DNA of 64,000 nucleotides from an uncultured Allomuricauda sp. (GTDB lineage Bacteria > Bacteroidota > Bacteroidia > Flavobacteriales > Flavobacteriaceae). Of the stretch, positions 36,805-45,388 are shown one piece after another; the stretch's first letter is position 1; each line of letters starts with the position of its first letter. Location of the stretch: contig CALBPG010000010.1 of assembly GCA_937899065.1 (NCBI GenBank), positions 1 to 64,000 on the forward strand. Direction: 5' to 3'. Both the position numbers and the translations under genes were made by a program. The notes below the pieces were generated by a model, which was not told the DNA's origin, searched no databases, and saw only the letters and a list, made by a program, of their open reading frames with translations.

Positions 36805-37506
36805 ATGAAAAAGCAAAAGAAAATAGTGGTGATGACCGGTGCGGGAATGAGCGCAGAAAGCGGCTTGAAAACTTTTCGAGATGCTAACGGACTTTGGGAA
36901 GGACATGATGTGATGGAAGTTGCCTCTCCCCAAGGTTTTCAGAAAAATCCAGAACTCGTTCTTGAATTCTACAACCAACGTAGGCGGCAACTTTTAAGTG
37001 TGCATCCGAACGCAGGGCATCAGGCTTTGGTTCACTTGGAGGAGAGATTTGAGGTTCAAATTGTAACCCAAAATGTGGATAACCTCCACGAAAAAGCAGG
37101 AAGCACTCAAGTACTGCATTTACATGGCGAATTGTTGAAGGTGAGAAGTGTTCAAAATGAAGAGCTGGTGTTGCATTGGGAGAAAGACTTGGTCCTTGGA
37201 GATTTGGATGAAAACGGACATCAACTGCGCCCACACATCGTTTGGTTTGGTGAAATGGTTCCGCTTTTGGAAGATGCCGCTCGGCAAACGCAGCAAGCGG
37301 ATATTGTTATTATCATTGGAACCTCAATGCAAGTGTATCCCGCAGCCAGCTTGATTCGCTACGCACCGCCCCAAGTTCCGATATATTTTGTCGACCCAGC
37401 TCCCGCAGTAAATCCCAGTGATTTTGTGAACTTGACCATTTTACAGCAAACTGCTGCGGAAGGAGTACCACCTTTGGTGCAAGAGCTTCTAGAAAAGGAA
37501 GGTTAA
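36805..37506 (+). CDS. Sir2-family NAD-dependent protein deacylase without zinc cysteines
   Basis: A 233-residue sirtuin: GAGMSAESGLKTFRD (NAD binding), EFYNQRRRQL (class III Tyr/Arg substrate pocket), TQNVDNLHEKAGS, HLHGEL (catalytic His), HIVWFGE and GTSMQVYPAA. The Tyr-x-x-Arg pair suggests activity on negatively charged acyl groups (succinyl, malonyl). The four zinc-binding cysteines of the family are absent; the whole protein contains no Cys. The short loop between HLHGEL and WFGE replaces the zinc module. Followed after nine bases by the helical protein at 37516. Confidence 0.9.
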   Translation: MKKQKKIVVMTGAGMSAESGLKTFRDANGLWEGHDVMEVASPQGFQKNPELVLEFYNQRRRQLLSVHPNAGHQALVHLEERFEVQIVTQNVDNLHEKAGSTQVLHLHGELLKVRSVQNEELVLHWEKDLVLGDLDENGHQLRPHIVWFGEMVPLLEDAARQTQQADIVIIIGTSMQVYPAASLIRYAPPQVPIYFVDPAPAVNPSDFVNLTILQQTAAEGVPPLVQELLEKEG

Positions 37507-37515
37507 ACCCTTGGT

Positions 37516-38088
37516 ATGCAAGCGGAAGAACTTCATTCCAAGTTGAGCAAAAAGCGCTTGTCAAAATCTGAAGTAAATGATTTGACCAATGAATTGCTCA
37601 ATTATCCGGAACTTGTTTTACCGCTCATTCAACATGTTTTTCAAGAAGAAAAAGAAGGCGTGTTTATGGCCAGTTGGGTGTTGGACCATCTGCTGCGGAA
37701 AGACCTTTCGTTATTGCTGCCCTGCATCGATTTTTTTATCGCTGGTCTCCCAGAAATGCAATCTGATTCTTCTATTCGTCCCATGGCCCATTGTTGTGAG
37801 ATGATACTGGTCAAGGTATATGAGAAAAAGGACTCCGTGTATCAAAAAGCCATAAGCAAAGGACATAAGGATGTTTTACTATCCACTAATTTTGATTGGC
37901 TTATTGGTCCATATCGTGCAGCAACAAAAGTCTTTGCCATGACGAATGTGTATTATCTCGGAAAAGATTTTGATTGGGTGCACCCAGAATTAACTTCAGT
38001 TTTGCAAGAAACCTTATCCGAGGGTAGTACCGCCCAGCAAAATCGTGGTAGTATAATCCAGAAACGCCTCGCAGAAGAGTCGCGTTGA
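37516..38088 (+). CDS. Helical-repeat protein upstream of purB, unknown
   Basis: A 190-residue all-helical soluble protein with pattern reminiscent of HEAT-like repeats (PELVLPLIQHVFQEEKEG, GVFMASWVLDHLLRKDLSLLLPC). In flavobacterial genomes it is often called adenylosuccinate lyase only because purB follows; it has none of the lyase motifs. It lies nine bases after the sirtuin and 41 before purB, all on the plus strand. Function unknown. Confidence 0.75.
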   Translation: MQAEELHSKLSKKRLSKSEVNDLTNELLNYPELVLPLIQHVFQEEKEGVFMASWVLDHLLRKDLSLLLPCIDFFIAGLPEMQSDSSIRPMAHCCEMILVKVYEKKDSVYQKAISKGHKDVLLSTNFDWLIGPYRAATKVFAMTNVYYLGKDFDWVHPELTSVLQETLSEGSTAQQNRGSIIQKRLAEESR

Positions 38089-38103
38089 CATTTCAAGTTT
38101 AAG

Positions 38104-38111
38104 TATCTTTG
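38104..38111 (+). promoter_or_regulatory. -7 element of purB
   Basis: TATCTTTG fits TAnnTTTG, with a TTG at 38085-38087 (16 bases upstream). It lies 18 bases before the purB ATG and just after the previous gene's stop. Confidence 0.5.
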
Positions 38112-38129
38112 CGCTTTTAAACTACACTC

Positions 38130-39470
38130 ATGCTGACGCCTTTGAATGCTATATCGCCCATTGACGGGAGGTACCGAAATAAAATCGAAGATTTATCTCA
38201 ATTTTTTTCGGAAGAAGCCTTAATACGATATCGGGTAAAAGTAGAAATCGAGTACTTTTTGGCGTTATGCGAAATTCCTTTGCCACAGCTTGAAACTTTC
38301 CCGGCAAATCAAAACGAAGCGCTACAAAGCATCTACCTAGACTTTACAGCTGAAGACGCCGCGGAAATCAAAGAAATTGAAAAAACCACCAACCATGATG
38401 TCAAAGCAGTGGAATACTTTATCAAAAAGCGTTTTGATGATTTAGGGTTGCAGGAATATAAAGAATTCATCCACTTTGGACTCACCTCGCAGGACATTAA
38501 TAATACCGCCATTCCGCTTTCCTTAAAGGAAGCAATGAATGAAGCCTATGTTCCTTTATATTTCAAAACCGTTGGGGTACTTCAAGAAAGAGCAGCGGAG
38601 TGGGCCACAGTTCCCATGCTGGCCCGAACACACGGACAACCAGCTTCCCCTACTCGACTCGGAAAAGAGATTGATGTTTTCGTGGCACGTTTGAAAGAAC
38701 AATTCAATTTGCTGAATGACATCCCCAGTGCCGCTAAATTTGGTGGTGCTACAGGAAATTTCAATGCCCATACTATCGCGTACCCAGAAATTGACTGGAG
38801 AGCGTTTGGAAAGGAATTCGTTCAGGAACGTTTGGGCCTACATCATTCCTTCCCTACCACCCAAATTGAACATTACGACCATATGGCCGCCTTGTTTGAT
38901 AATTTAGCTCGAATCAATACCATTTTGATTGATTTGGACCGTGATATATGGACCTATATTTCCATAGATTATTTCAAACAAAAAATCAAAGCAGGTGAAA
39001 TAGGTTCCTCTGCGATGCCACACAAGGTAAATCCAATTGATTTTGAAAACTCTGAAGGAAATCTTGGGATAGCCAATGCGATTTTCCATCATTTGGCTTC
39101 CAAATTACCTATTTCAAGGCTACAACGCGATTTGACGGATAGCACCGTTTTAAGAAACATTGGTGTTCCTTTTTCTCATACAGTCATCGCGATGCACGCC
39201 ACTTTGAAAGGATTGTCCAAATTGGTTTTAAATCAAGACAAAATCGACCGGGATTTGTCTGAGAACTGGCCTGTAGTCGCAGAAGCAATTCAAACCATTT
39301 TAAGACGGGAAGGTTATCCCAATCCGTATGAAGCCTTAAAAGGGTTGACCCGGACCAACGAAAAAATCACGCAACATACCATTGCGGCCTTTATTGACAC
39401 CCTTGAGGTCTCCGATGCTTTAAAGGCTGAACTCAAAAAAATAACCCCAGCAAATTATACCGGGGTCTAA
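38130..39470 (+). CDS. purB: Adenylosuccinate lyase
   Basis: A 446-residue member of the fumarase/ASL superfamily that acts twice in purine synthesis (SAICAR cleavage and adenylosuccinate cleavage). Motifs: NAISPIDGRYRNKIEDLSQFFSE at the start, HFGLTSQDINNTAIP, ARTHGQPASPTRLGKE and the signature loop GSSAMPHKVNPIDFEN. Length fits. It has its own -7 element and converges on the mechanosensitive channel gene. Confidence 0.96.
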   Translation: MLTPLNAISPIDGRYRNKIEDLSQFFSEEALIRYRVKVEIEYFLALCEIPLPQLETFPANQNEALQSIYLDFTAEDAAEIKEIEKTTNHDVKAVEYFIKKRFDDLGLQEYKEFIHFGLTSQDINNTAIPLSLKEAMNEAYVPLYFKTVGVLQERAAEWATVPMLARTHGQPASPTRLGKEIDVFVARLKEQFNLLNDIPSAAKFGGATGNFNAHTIAYPEIDWRAFGKEFVQERLGLHHSFPTTQIEHYDHMAALFDNLARINTILIDLDRDIWTYISIDYFKQKIKAGEIGSSAMPHKVNPIDFENSEGNLGIANAIFHHLASKLPISRLQRDLTDSTVLRNIGVPFSHTVIAMHATLKGLSKLVLNQDKIDRDLSENWPVVAEAIQTILRREGYPNPYEALKGLTRTNEKITQHTIAAFIDTLEVSDALKAELKKITPANYTGV

Positions 39471-39490
39471 AGTTAGTTGAGAAGGTTTAT

Positions 39491-40309
39491 TTACTTCAAA
39501 ACTTTTTGCACTTCCACTTCGTGTGGATAAGGAATTTCTATTCCTGCTTCGTCAAGTGCCAGCTTACAACCTTCGTATGTGGCAAAATAGACATCCCAGT
39601 AATCTTCGGGCTTACTGAAAGGGCGAACTGCAAAGTTTACTGAGCTATCTGCCAATTCCAGTACATTTACAGATGGGGCTGGATCTTGCAACACCTTTGG
39701 ATTATCGGTCAAAACTTTAAGCAGTACTTCCTTAACCGTTTTGATATCTTCTTCGTACGCTACGCCGATAACCGTATCTACCCGAATTTTTCCTTCGGCA
39801 GTATAATTCACGATATTACCGTTTGCCATCGCTCCATTGGGTACTATGGCCAATTTATTTTCAGGGGTGATAAGTTTAGTGGTGAAGATTTCGATTTCCT
39901 TGACCCCACCAAGTACGCCTTGCGCCTCAATTAAATCCCCGATACGATAAGGTTTGAAAATCATAATGAGCACACCACCCGCAAAATTGGATAATGAACC
40001 TTGAAGGGCCAAAACAATAGCCAAACCAGCTGCGGCAATAACAGCTGCAAAAGTGGTGACATCAACTCCTAATCTGGAAATCACAACAATAATCAAAAAC
40101 ACTTTGAGAGCCCATGATAATAGGTTCAACAAAAACCGTTGGAGCGATTCGTCATATTTGCTTTTTGCCATCACTTTGCGGACTCCTTTGAGCAGCTTTT
40201 TGATGACCCATGAACCGATAATATAAATGAGAAGGGCAGTGACCAATTTTGGCCCGAACTCCTTGGCTAATTCCAACCCGTAGTTTATCCACTCTTGTGC
40301 TTGTTCCAT
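39491..40309 (-). CDS. Small-conductance mechanosensitive channel (MscS family)
   Basis: A 272-residue membrane protein. Three helices precede the pore helix TM3 (AAAGLAIVLALQGSLSNFAGGVLIMIFKPYRIGDLIEAQG). The Gly/Ala-rich pore and the beta domain (GGVKEIEIFTTKLITPENKLAIVPNGAMANGNIVNY) define MscS. The C-terminus EIPYPHEVEVQKVLK is standard. It opens under membrane tension to release solutes in osmotic downshock. Single gene. Confidence 0.95.
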   Translation of the reverse strand: MEQAQEWINYGLELAKEFGPKLVTALLIYIIGSWVIKKLLKGVRKVMAKSKYDESLQRFLLNLLSWALKVFLIIVVISRLGVDVTTFAAVIAAAGLAIVLALQGSLSNFAGGVLIMIFKPYRIGDLIEAQGVLGGVKEIEIFTTKLITPENKLAIVPNGAMANGNIVNYTAEGKIRVDTVIGVAYEEDIKTVKEVLLKVLTDNPKVLQDPAPSVNVLELADSSVNFAVRPFSKPEDYWDVYFATYEGCKLALDEAGIEIPYPHEVEVQKVLK

Positions 40310-40450
40310 AATGCTATGATTTGTTAGTGTTTATCTGTTTGACCCTAAGTTAACAAGAAGGTCACATATTTAAAGGATAAAGCAGGTTATAAAAACAAAA
40401 AGCTTGGATGTAGAAAGAGAAGAAATGTTTTAATTACCTCAAGCGGTTCT

Positions 40451-40864
40451 TTAGTGTGGTAATCTCTTGCGTATCAACCCATAACAAAAAGTGCCCAACA
40501 GCGCTCCAATAATTACTACCAAGATAGAGGGAAACCCTGCACCAATTAAAGTGAACATGGGGCCCGGGCAAGCTCCGGCAAGTCCCCAACCTAAACCAAA
40601 GATGATTCCTCCCATCAAATAGCGTGCGATGCTTTTTTCTTTGGGATTAAAAACGATAGGGTCTCCGTGGAATGAGTTAAGCTTCAACCGCTTAATTACT
40701 TGTACCATGATTACGCCCAAAACTAAAGCTGAGCCGATTATACCGTACATGTGGAATGCCTTAAACTGGAACATTTCATAAATCCGAAACCATGAAGCTG
40801 CTTCAGATTTGAACATGGTAATACCAAAAAGAATACCGATGAGTAGATAGCCGATAGTTCGCAT
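40451..40864 (-). CDS. YeeE/YedE-family sulfur-transport protein, second half (DUF6691-like)
   Basis: A 137-residue protein with four hydrophobic helices and the thiosulfate-channel family motif GLAGACPGPMFTLIGAG. It begins five bases after the end of the other half-size protein at 40869, and the pair together corresponds to one full YeeE/YedE (TsuA-type) transporter. Likely role: uptake of thiosulfate or another reduced sulfur species across the inner membrane. Confidence 0.9.
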   Translation of the reverse strand: MRTIGYLLIGILFGITMFKSEAASWFRIYEMFQFKAFHMYGIIGSALVLGVIMVQVIKRLKLNSFHGDPIVFNPKEKSIARYLMGGIIFGLGWGLAGACPGPMFTLIGAGFPSILVVIIGALLGTFCYGLIRKRLPH

Positions 40865-40868
40865 ACGC

Positions 40869-41426
40869 TTAAAATAATAATGGGAGAATAAGGTGGACCA
40901 TTACCAATCCACCAATGAAAAAACCGATTACGGCAATGAGTGAAGGCCATTGCAATTCGCTCAAACCAGAAATGGCATGCCCTGAAGTACATCCTCCGGC
41001 GTACCGCGCGCCAAAACCAACAAGGAATCCACCAACGACCAAAATAGCAAGACTTGAAACATTCCCTAGGCTAGCGATAGAAAAGAGTTTTTCGGGCAGA
41101 TATGCGCTACCAGCACTTTCGAACCCCAAAGTTTTGAGCTTTTCAATTACCTCAGGATGAATCGCTACCGAAATATTATTGGAAAGAAGTGTATTTGCTA
41201 TAAAACCCCCAATAATCGCACCGAGCACAACAGTGAGGTTCCACTTTTGGGATTTCCAATCGAATCGAAAAAAATCACTGGCTTTTTCCCCACCGCAAAG
41301 CGTGCAAATTGTTCTCAAATTGCCAGACATGCCAAAGTTCTTGCCCATCATGAGTAGCAAGAACATGACCAAAGCTATCATTGGCCCGGCTACATACCAA
41401 GGCCAAGGACGAAATAACCATTCCAT
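40869..41426 (-). CDS. YeeE/YedE-family sulfur-transport protein, first half
   Basis: A 185-residue protein with about five transmembrane helices. It has CTLCGGEKASDFFRFDWKSQKWN after the second segment, and the channel motif GFGARYAGGCTSGHAISGLSELQ, with the Cys that handles the sulfur anion. It forms an operon with the DUF6691-like gene. No rhodanese or sulfur-oxidation gene is in the immediate neighbourhood. The substrate is inferred from the family. Confidence 0.9.
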   Translation of the reverse strand: MEWLFRPWPWYVAGPMIALVMFLLLMMGKNFGMSGNLRTICTLCGGEKASDFFRFDWKSQKWNLTVVLGAIIGGFIANTLLSNNISVAIHPEVIEKLKTLGFESAGSAYLPEKLFSIASLGNVSSLAILVVGGFLVGFGARYAGGCTSGHAISGLSELQWPSLIAVIGFFIGGLVMVHLILPLLF

Positions 41427-41541
41427 AAAATTTGTTTTTCAGTTCGGTGAACACCTGTTTTTAGTGCATCATCAATTCCGCCTGAAGTTAACAAAAAGGG
41501 AAAGGTTACCTAAACATTCCAAGTAGTTTTGTGAGGTGCGA

Positions 41542-42081
41542 TTACCCTTTCAAGAATCTTCCAATCTCACCCAATTCATCGCCATTGTAATCTGATTTTT
41601 GCAAGGCTTGCATCAGTTGAACGATATGGGCTGGATTCATGTTTTTTCCGAGCACGCGAACGAGAGCAAAACCTTTGTCACGATTGTCCCCGTAAATGAT
41701 GACCTCATCAATGGCATCTTCCTCGCCTAAATACTTTACCACACCTTTGCCGTATTCGGTGTTGATTTTCATGAGTTCCACAAAGTCATCGCCTTTCAAG
41801 ATTTCTTTGACCTTGGCTTTTTCAGCCTTGTAAGTCGAAACGTTTTCTGCAGTCTTTTTAAAGGCCAATAAGTTGAATTTGCGTAAGGAATTCACAGCTT
41901 CTTTTTGCGAGGCGTTCAACTCCATTTGGTCAATTTTCATAATACTCGCTGGAAGGTCTAAGGCGATAAAATCAGGGTTTTCCGAATTATCCACATAATA
42001 TTCTTGCAGGCTCTGTTGTGATGAGCAACCGGCCAAAACGATGGCCACTAGTAGTAAAAGGCCTAAAACATTTCGTTTCAT
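41542..42081 (-). CDS. DUF4252 lipoprotein
   Basis: A 179-residue protein with SPII signal (LLLLVAIVLAGCSS) and the DUF4252 fold (MKIDQMELNASQKEAVNSLRKFNLLAFK, DDFVELMKINTEYGKGVVKYLG, DEVIIYGDNRDKGFALVRVLGKNMNPAHIVQLMQALQ). Function unknown; the family clusters with ECF sigma genes in Bacteroidota. It lies downstream of the second DUF4252 gene, beyond a terminator-like hairpin, so it may be expressed at a lower level. Confidence 0.88.
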   Translation of the reverse strand: MKRNVLGLLLLVAIVLAGCSSQQSLQEYYVDNSENPDFIALDLPASIMKIDQMELNASQKEAVNSLRKFNLLAFKKTAENVSTYKAEKAKVKEILKGDDFVELMKINTEYGKGVVKYLGEEDAIDEVIIYGDNRDKGFALVRVLGKNMNPAHIVQLMQALQKSDYNGDELGEIGRFLKG

Positions 42082-42130
42082 GGTTATTAATTTTGATTGA
42101 TGTTCAATGCATTATACTTGTTCATAAGAG

Positions 42131-42163
42131 TCAAAAGACCCGGTTTTGTTACACCGGGCCTTT
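42131..42163 (-). terminator. Terminator between the two DUF4252 genes
   Basis: On the minus strand the arms AGGCCCGGT / ACCGGGTCT (one G-U pair) enclose GTAACAAA-like loop sequence and are followed by TTTTGA. It lies 17 bases after the stop of the upstream DUF4252 gene, so it separates the last gene of the operon from the rest. Confidence 0.65.
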
Positions 42164-42179
42164 CAAAATCTTTAAACTT

Positions 42180-42719
42180 TTAGTTTTTCTTCCCTGCTTT
42201 ATTCAACTCTTCAGGGAGGTGCATTTTATTCGTCAACGAATTGATTTTGTTCAAGTCGATATCTCCGGTAAGAGACAAAATGACGGTCTCAAAATTTCTA
42301 CCATTGGCTTCAACATCTTTAAGTCCTGTAACGAACATGAGCAATTCACTCACATGGTCGGCATCCTTCCCTTCTTTGATATAGAACTTTACATTGGCAT
42401 CTTTATCCTTGATGCGCATCAGTTCTTCCATAGTAGAGCTTTTAAGATATGTGTTCACAGAAGCACGCATATCTTTTCCGATAGCGGTATCATCCGTAGT
42501 GAATACTTTTAAGCTTTTCAAGCTACTGGCAATGTCCATGAACTCTTTGGCTTCAGGGTCATCGACTTCTACATCGATTTTAGCCAAAAGGTTGAACATG
42601 CTTTTGTTCACGATTACTGAAGTGACCTCATCGAGGTCTTCGTACTTGTCAAAAAGTGATTGCGAAAATCCGAAAAACGGTAAGGCTGCAACCAATACCA
42701 TGACTATTTTAAGTTTCAT
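42180..42719 (-). CDS. DUF4252 secreted protein
   Basis: About 179 residues with an SPI signal peptide (MVLVAALPFFGFSQ), so it differs from its neighbour, which is a lipoprotein. Core: SLFDKYEDLDEVTSVIVNKSMFNLLAKIDVE, SSLKSLKVFTTDDTAIGKDMRAS, YIKEGKDADHVSELLMFVTGL. I use the Met at 42719 instead of 42761 since it starts the signal peptide. It is the third gene of the sigma operon. Confidence 0.88.
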   Translation of the reverse strand: MKLKIVMVLVAALPFFGFSQSLFDKYEDLDEVTSVIVNKSMFNLLAKIDVEVDDPEAKEFMDIASSLKSLKVFTTDDTAIGKDMRASVNTYLKSSTMEELMRIKDKDANVKFYIKEGKDADHVSELLMFVTGLKDVEANGRNFETVILSLTGDIDLNKINSLTNKMHLPEELNKAGKKN

Positions 42720-42729
42720 CTTTCTTGTT

Positions 42730-43149
42730 TTAATTGTTGTTGTAGATTTTTTGTTTTGCATTTTCGAACTCCTTTAAGTAGGCTACCTTTTCGGTGCCGC
42801 GACCAAAGTTCTCGGCGAGCAGTTCAAACGCTTTTTTAGTTTCTTGATAAGCATACTCCGCTTCTTTTTGTTCCCGGTATTCGTTACCGAAATACAAACT
42901 AAACGAGAGGAGGGCTACTGCTGCAACGGAAATCCACTGGTACAAACGTGTTTTGGATTTTAATGGAACCTGCCGGGTAAACCGCTCCTTTTTTGCTTCA
43001 GCAAAAAAAACGAACATTGGTCTGTATTGTTCTAAGTGTGGTGCCACACTGTCTTGGGAAAAGTATGTTCTGAGTACTTTTTCCTCTTCAACGGAAGTAG
43101 TCGCTTCAAAGTACTTTTCCAATAATTTTTCTATGTTATCCAACGCCAT
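42730..43149 (-). CDS. Single-pass membrane protein, putative anti-sigma-like partner
   Basis: A 139-residue protein with an N-terminal cytoplasmic domain (NIEKLLEKYFEATTSVEEEKVLRTYFSQ), one transmembrane helix (residues about 71-87: WISVAAVALLSFSLYFGN) and a charged periplasmic tail. Its start overlaps the end of the sigma factor gene by 14 bases. The position and topology are those of anti-sigma factors, but no ZAS zinc motif is present. Regulation of the adjacent sigma factor is likely but inferred. Confidence 0.75.
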   Translation of the reverse strand: MALDNIEKLLEKYFEATTSVEEEKVLRTYFSQDSVAPHLEQYRPMFVFFAEAKKERFTRQVPLKSKTRLYQWISVAAVALLSFSLYFGNEYREQKEAEYAYQETKKAFELLAENFGRGTEKVAYLKEFENAKQKIYNNN

Positions 43150-43645
43150 AGCTATGTTTTTTTAATAATGCTTCGCGAACCGTTTTTCGTGCTCTGGACA
43201 AGTTCACCCGTACTGCGGTGGGTTTCATGTTCAATAGTTCGCATATTTCTTCAAACTCGTACTGCTCTATATCTCGCAGTTGTAATATTATCTTTTGTTG
43301 TTCAGGCAATCCTTCCATGATTTTCTCCATCAGCCGTACACTGTCTTCTGCCTCAATCTGTTTTTGCAACGAACGACTCTCGTCTTGATAGTTGCTGTGT
43401 ACCAGCTTCAAATTGCTGGCTTGTTTCGACTTCAATCGGTCCAAACAGAGGTTCTTGGTCATGGTCATTGCGAACGCTTCCACATTTTTATAGCGGTCCA
43501 TACTTTCGTTTTTCGACCAGAGGCGCAACAATACTTCCTGCGTAGCGTCCTCTGCCTCTTCTTTTGAAACCAACAATCGCTTGGCCATACGGTATAGTTT
43601 ATCCTTAAAAGGCATTACTATTTTCAAAAACTCGCTTTGTTGCAT
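43136..43645 (-). CDS. ECF-family RNA polymerase sigma factor
   Basis: A 169-residue sigma-70 factor of the extracytoplasmic-function group. Region 2 reads FKDKLYRMAKRLLVSKEEAEDATQEVLLRLWSK, region 4 LPEQQKIILQLRDIEQYEFEEICELLNMKPTAVRVNLSRARKTVREAL. It directs transcription in response to an envelope signal. First gene of the operon sigma - membrane protein - DUF4252 - (terminator) - DUF4252. The DUF4252 proteins are exported, which fits an envelope-stress role. Confidence 0.94.
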   Translation of the reverse strand: MQQSEFLKIVMPFKDKLYRMAKRLLVSKEEAEDATQEVLLRLWSKNESMDRYKNVEAFAMTMTKNLCLDRLKSKQASNLKLVHSNYQDESRSLQKQIEAEDSVRLMEKIMEGLPEQQKIILQLRDIEQYEFEEICELLNMKPTAVRVNLSRARKTVREALLKKHSYGVG

Positions 43646-43841
43646 GGTCTATGGTTCAGTTTTTTGGGTTTTTTAGACCTCTTACCCTCAAGACGACACA
43701 TATCGAAATTTGTTACAAAAAATTAGAATTTTGAAAAGATGTCTCTAATTTGTTTGCTTCAAAGGAATGGAATTATTGCTCTATTCCACATCCCAAAGGT
43801 AGTTTGGAACAAATTTTGGGGTACTTTATAAAAACACAGCT

Positions 43842-45347
43842 ATGAAAAAATTTATGTTATCTACGGTATGCTTGGGATTATTATTTGCATCCTGTAGTAA
43901 TGATGATGAGGGACAAACCCAAATTCAAAATCCAAACACCAACCTTCCCACGGTTGCTGAATTTCCGAATCAAAACTTTATGTGGCAGGCCATGAACCTC
44001 TGGTATTTTTGGCAGGCTGATGTTAATGATTTAGCGGACGACCGATTTGCGACCAATGCAGAATATGCCGAGTTCCTAAGTCAGAATCCCAACCAAGAAG
44101 ATTTTTTCTACGATATCTGCAATAATCATGTTCGTGTCGTAGGCGACCAGCTAGCGGTTGATAGGTTTAGTGTTGCAAGAAGTAACTATGAAGATTTGGT
44201 AAATAGCCTTGCCGGCGTATCCCGCAGTAACGGGCTAGAATTTGGGATTTTGCGCGTAGCCGATAACAGTGACAATCTTTTTGTATATGTGCAATATGTT
44301 TTGCCTGATTCCGATTCCTCTACAAAAGACATCCATAGAGGAGAAGCTTTTACAAGAGTTAATGGACAACAACTTACTGTAGGAAATTATATTGGTTTAC
44401 TCTTTACAGGGGATGATACTTACACATTGGGTATGGCCAATATTGTGAATGGAGTTTTGGTTGATAGTAACAAAGAAGTAACGCTTACAAAGGTGGAGGG
44501 CTTTCAAGAAAACCCTATTCTAGTAGCAGAAACTTTGGATGTAAACGGTACCAAAATAGCCTACTTGATGTACAACCGCTTCTTAAACGAGTTTGATGAA
44601 GAGCTTAATGAGGCCTTTGGCAAGTTTGTAGCGGACGGCGCTACAGAATTGGTGTTGGATATGCGGTACAACCCAGGAGGCTCTGTAAATACCTCAAGAC
44701 TTTTATCTAGTATGGTGCACAGTACGGACGTAAACAAATTGTATTTGCGTCAGCGATGGAACAGTAAAATTCAAGACCAATTGAGTCAAGCACAACTAGA
44801 AGATTATTTTGCCAATACCACCCCAGGTGGAGCACCAATCAACTCATTAAATTTATCAACGGTTTATGTTTTGGCCACTAACGACTCAGCTTCGGCGAGC
44901 GAGCTCGTTATGAATGGACTAGCCCCTTATGTAAATGTGGTCCATATTGGCGAAACTACAAGTGGTAAAAATGAATTTTCCATTACACTTGTTGCTGATT
45001 CAGGCAATTCGTTTATTTACAGTCCAAGTAGGGAAAATCAAATCGACCCAGAAGTGGCTTGGGGACTTCAACCTCTGGTGGGCCGGAATGAAAACGCAGA
45101 CGGTTTTTTCGACTATACTGCTGGCCTTTCTCCTACGATACCTTTAGAAGAGGATTTAACCAATTTGGGTATTTTGGGTGATGTGAACGAACCTTTATTG
45201 GCAAGGGCAATACAACAAATCACAGGAACTACAACTAGGCGTAGTTTCGATGTGCAAATGCCAATAAAAAGGTTTATTAGCTCCGGTGCCATGACCGGCA
45301 TGGGGGACCGGATGTTCTTGGATAAAGATTTATCCCTCGAAAAATAA
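43842..45347 (+). CDS. S41-family (C-terminal-processing-like) peptidase, lipoprotein
   Basis: A 501-residue protein with SPII signal (GLLFASCSND). Residues about 150-230 contain a PDZ-like part (RGEAFTRVNGQQL), and 260-450 the S41 peptidase core: TKIAYLMYNRF, ELVLDMRYNPGGSV, the catalytic Ser in ATNDSASASELVMNGLAP and the Lys in GETTSGKNEFS. A surface or periplasmic serine protease of the tail-specific type; substrate not known. It converges on the BtuG-like gene with a shared bidirectional terminator. Confidence 0.92.
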   Translation: MKKFMLSTVCLGLLFASCSNDDEGQTQIQNPNTNLPTVAEFPNQNFMWQAMNLWYFWQADVNDLADDRFATNAEYAEFLSQNPNQEDFFYDICNNHVRVVGDQLAVDRFSVARSNYEDLVNSLAGVSRSNGLEFGILRVADNSDNLFVYVQYVLPDSDSSTKDIHRGEAFTRVNGQQLTVGNYIGLLFTGDDTYTLGMANIVNGVLVDSNKEVTLTKVEGFQENPILVAETLDVNGTKIAYLMYNRFLNEFDEELNEAFGKFVADGATELVLDMRYNPGGSVNTSRLLSSMVHSTDVNKLYLRQRWNSKIQDQLSQAQLEDYFANTTPGGAPINSLNLSTVYVLATNDSASASELVMNGLAPYVNVVHIGETTSGKNEFSITLVADSGNSFIYSPSRENQIDPEVAWGLQPLVGRNENADGFFDYTAGLSPTIPLEEDLTNLGILGDVNEPLLARAIQQITGTTTRRSFDVQMPIKRFISSGAMTGMGDRMFLDKDLSLEK

Positions 45348-45370
45348 AAAAGCGGCCTTTGGCCGCTTTT
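45348..45370. terminator. Bidirectional intrinsic terminator
   Basis: A perfect 10-bp stem AAAAGCGGCC / GGCCGCTTTT with loop TTT gives A/T runs on both sides. It ends both the S41 peptidase gene (plus) and the B12 receptor operon (minus). Confidence 0.9.
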
Positions 45371-45388
45371 CTTTTGCAATATTCTTTT

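Noticed and set aside
37516-38088. Duplicate adenylosuccinate lyase
   Set aside because: It carries none of the lyase signature loops and is only a neighbour of purB; the label is a common misannotation.
40451-41426. Frameshifted single YeeE/YedE gene
   Set aside because: Both halves have their own start and stop with a short spacer, and the two-gene form is common in related bacteria, so this is a natural split.
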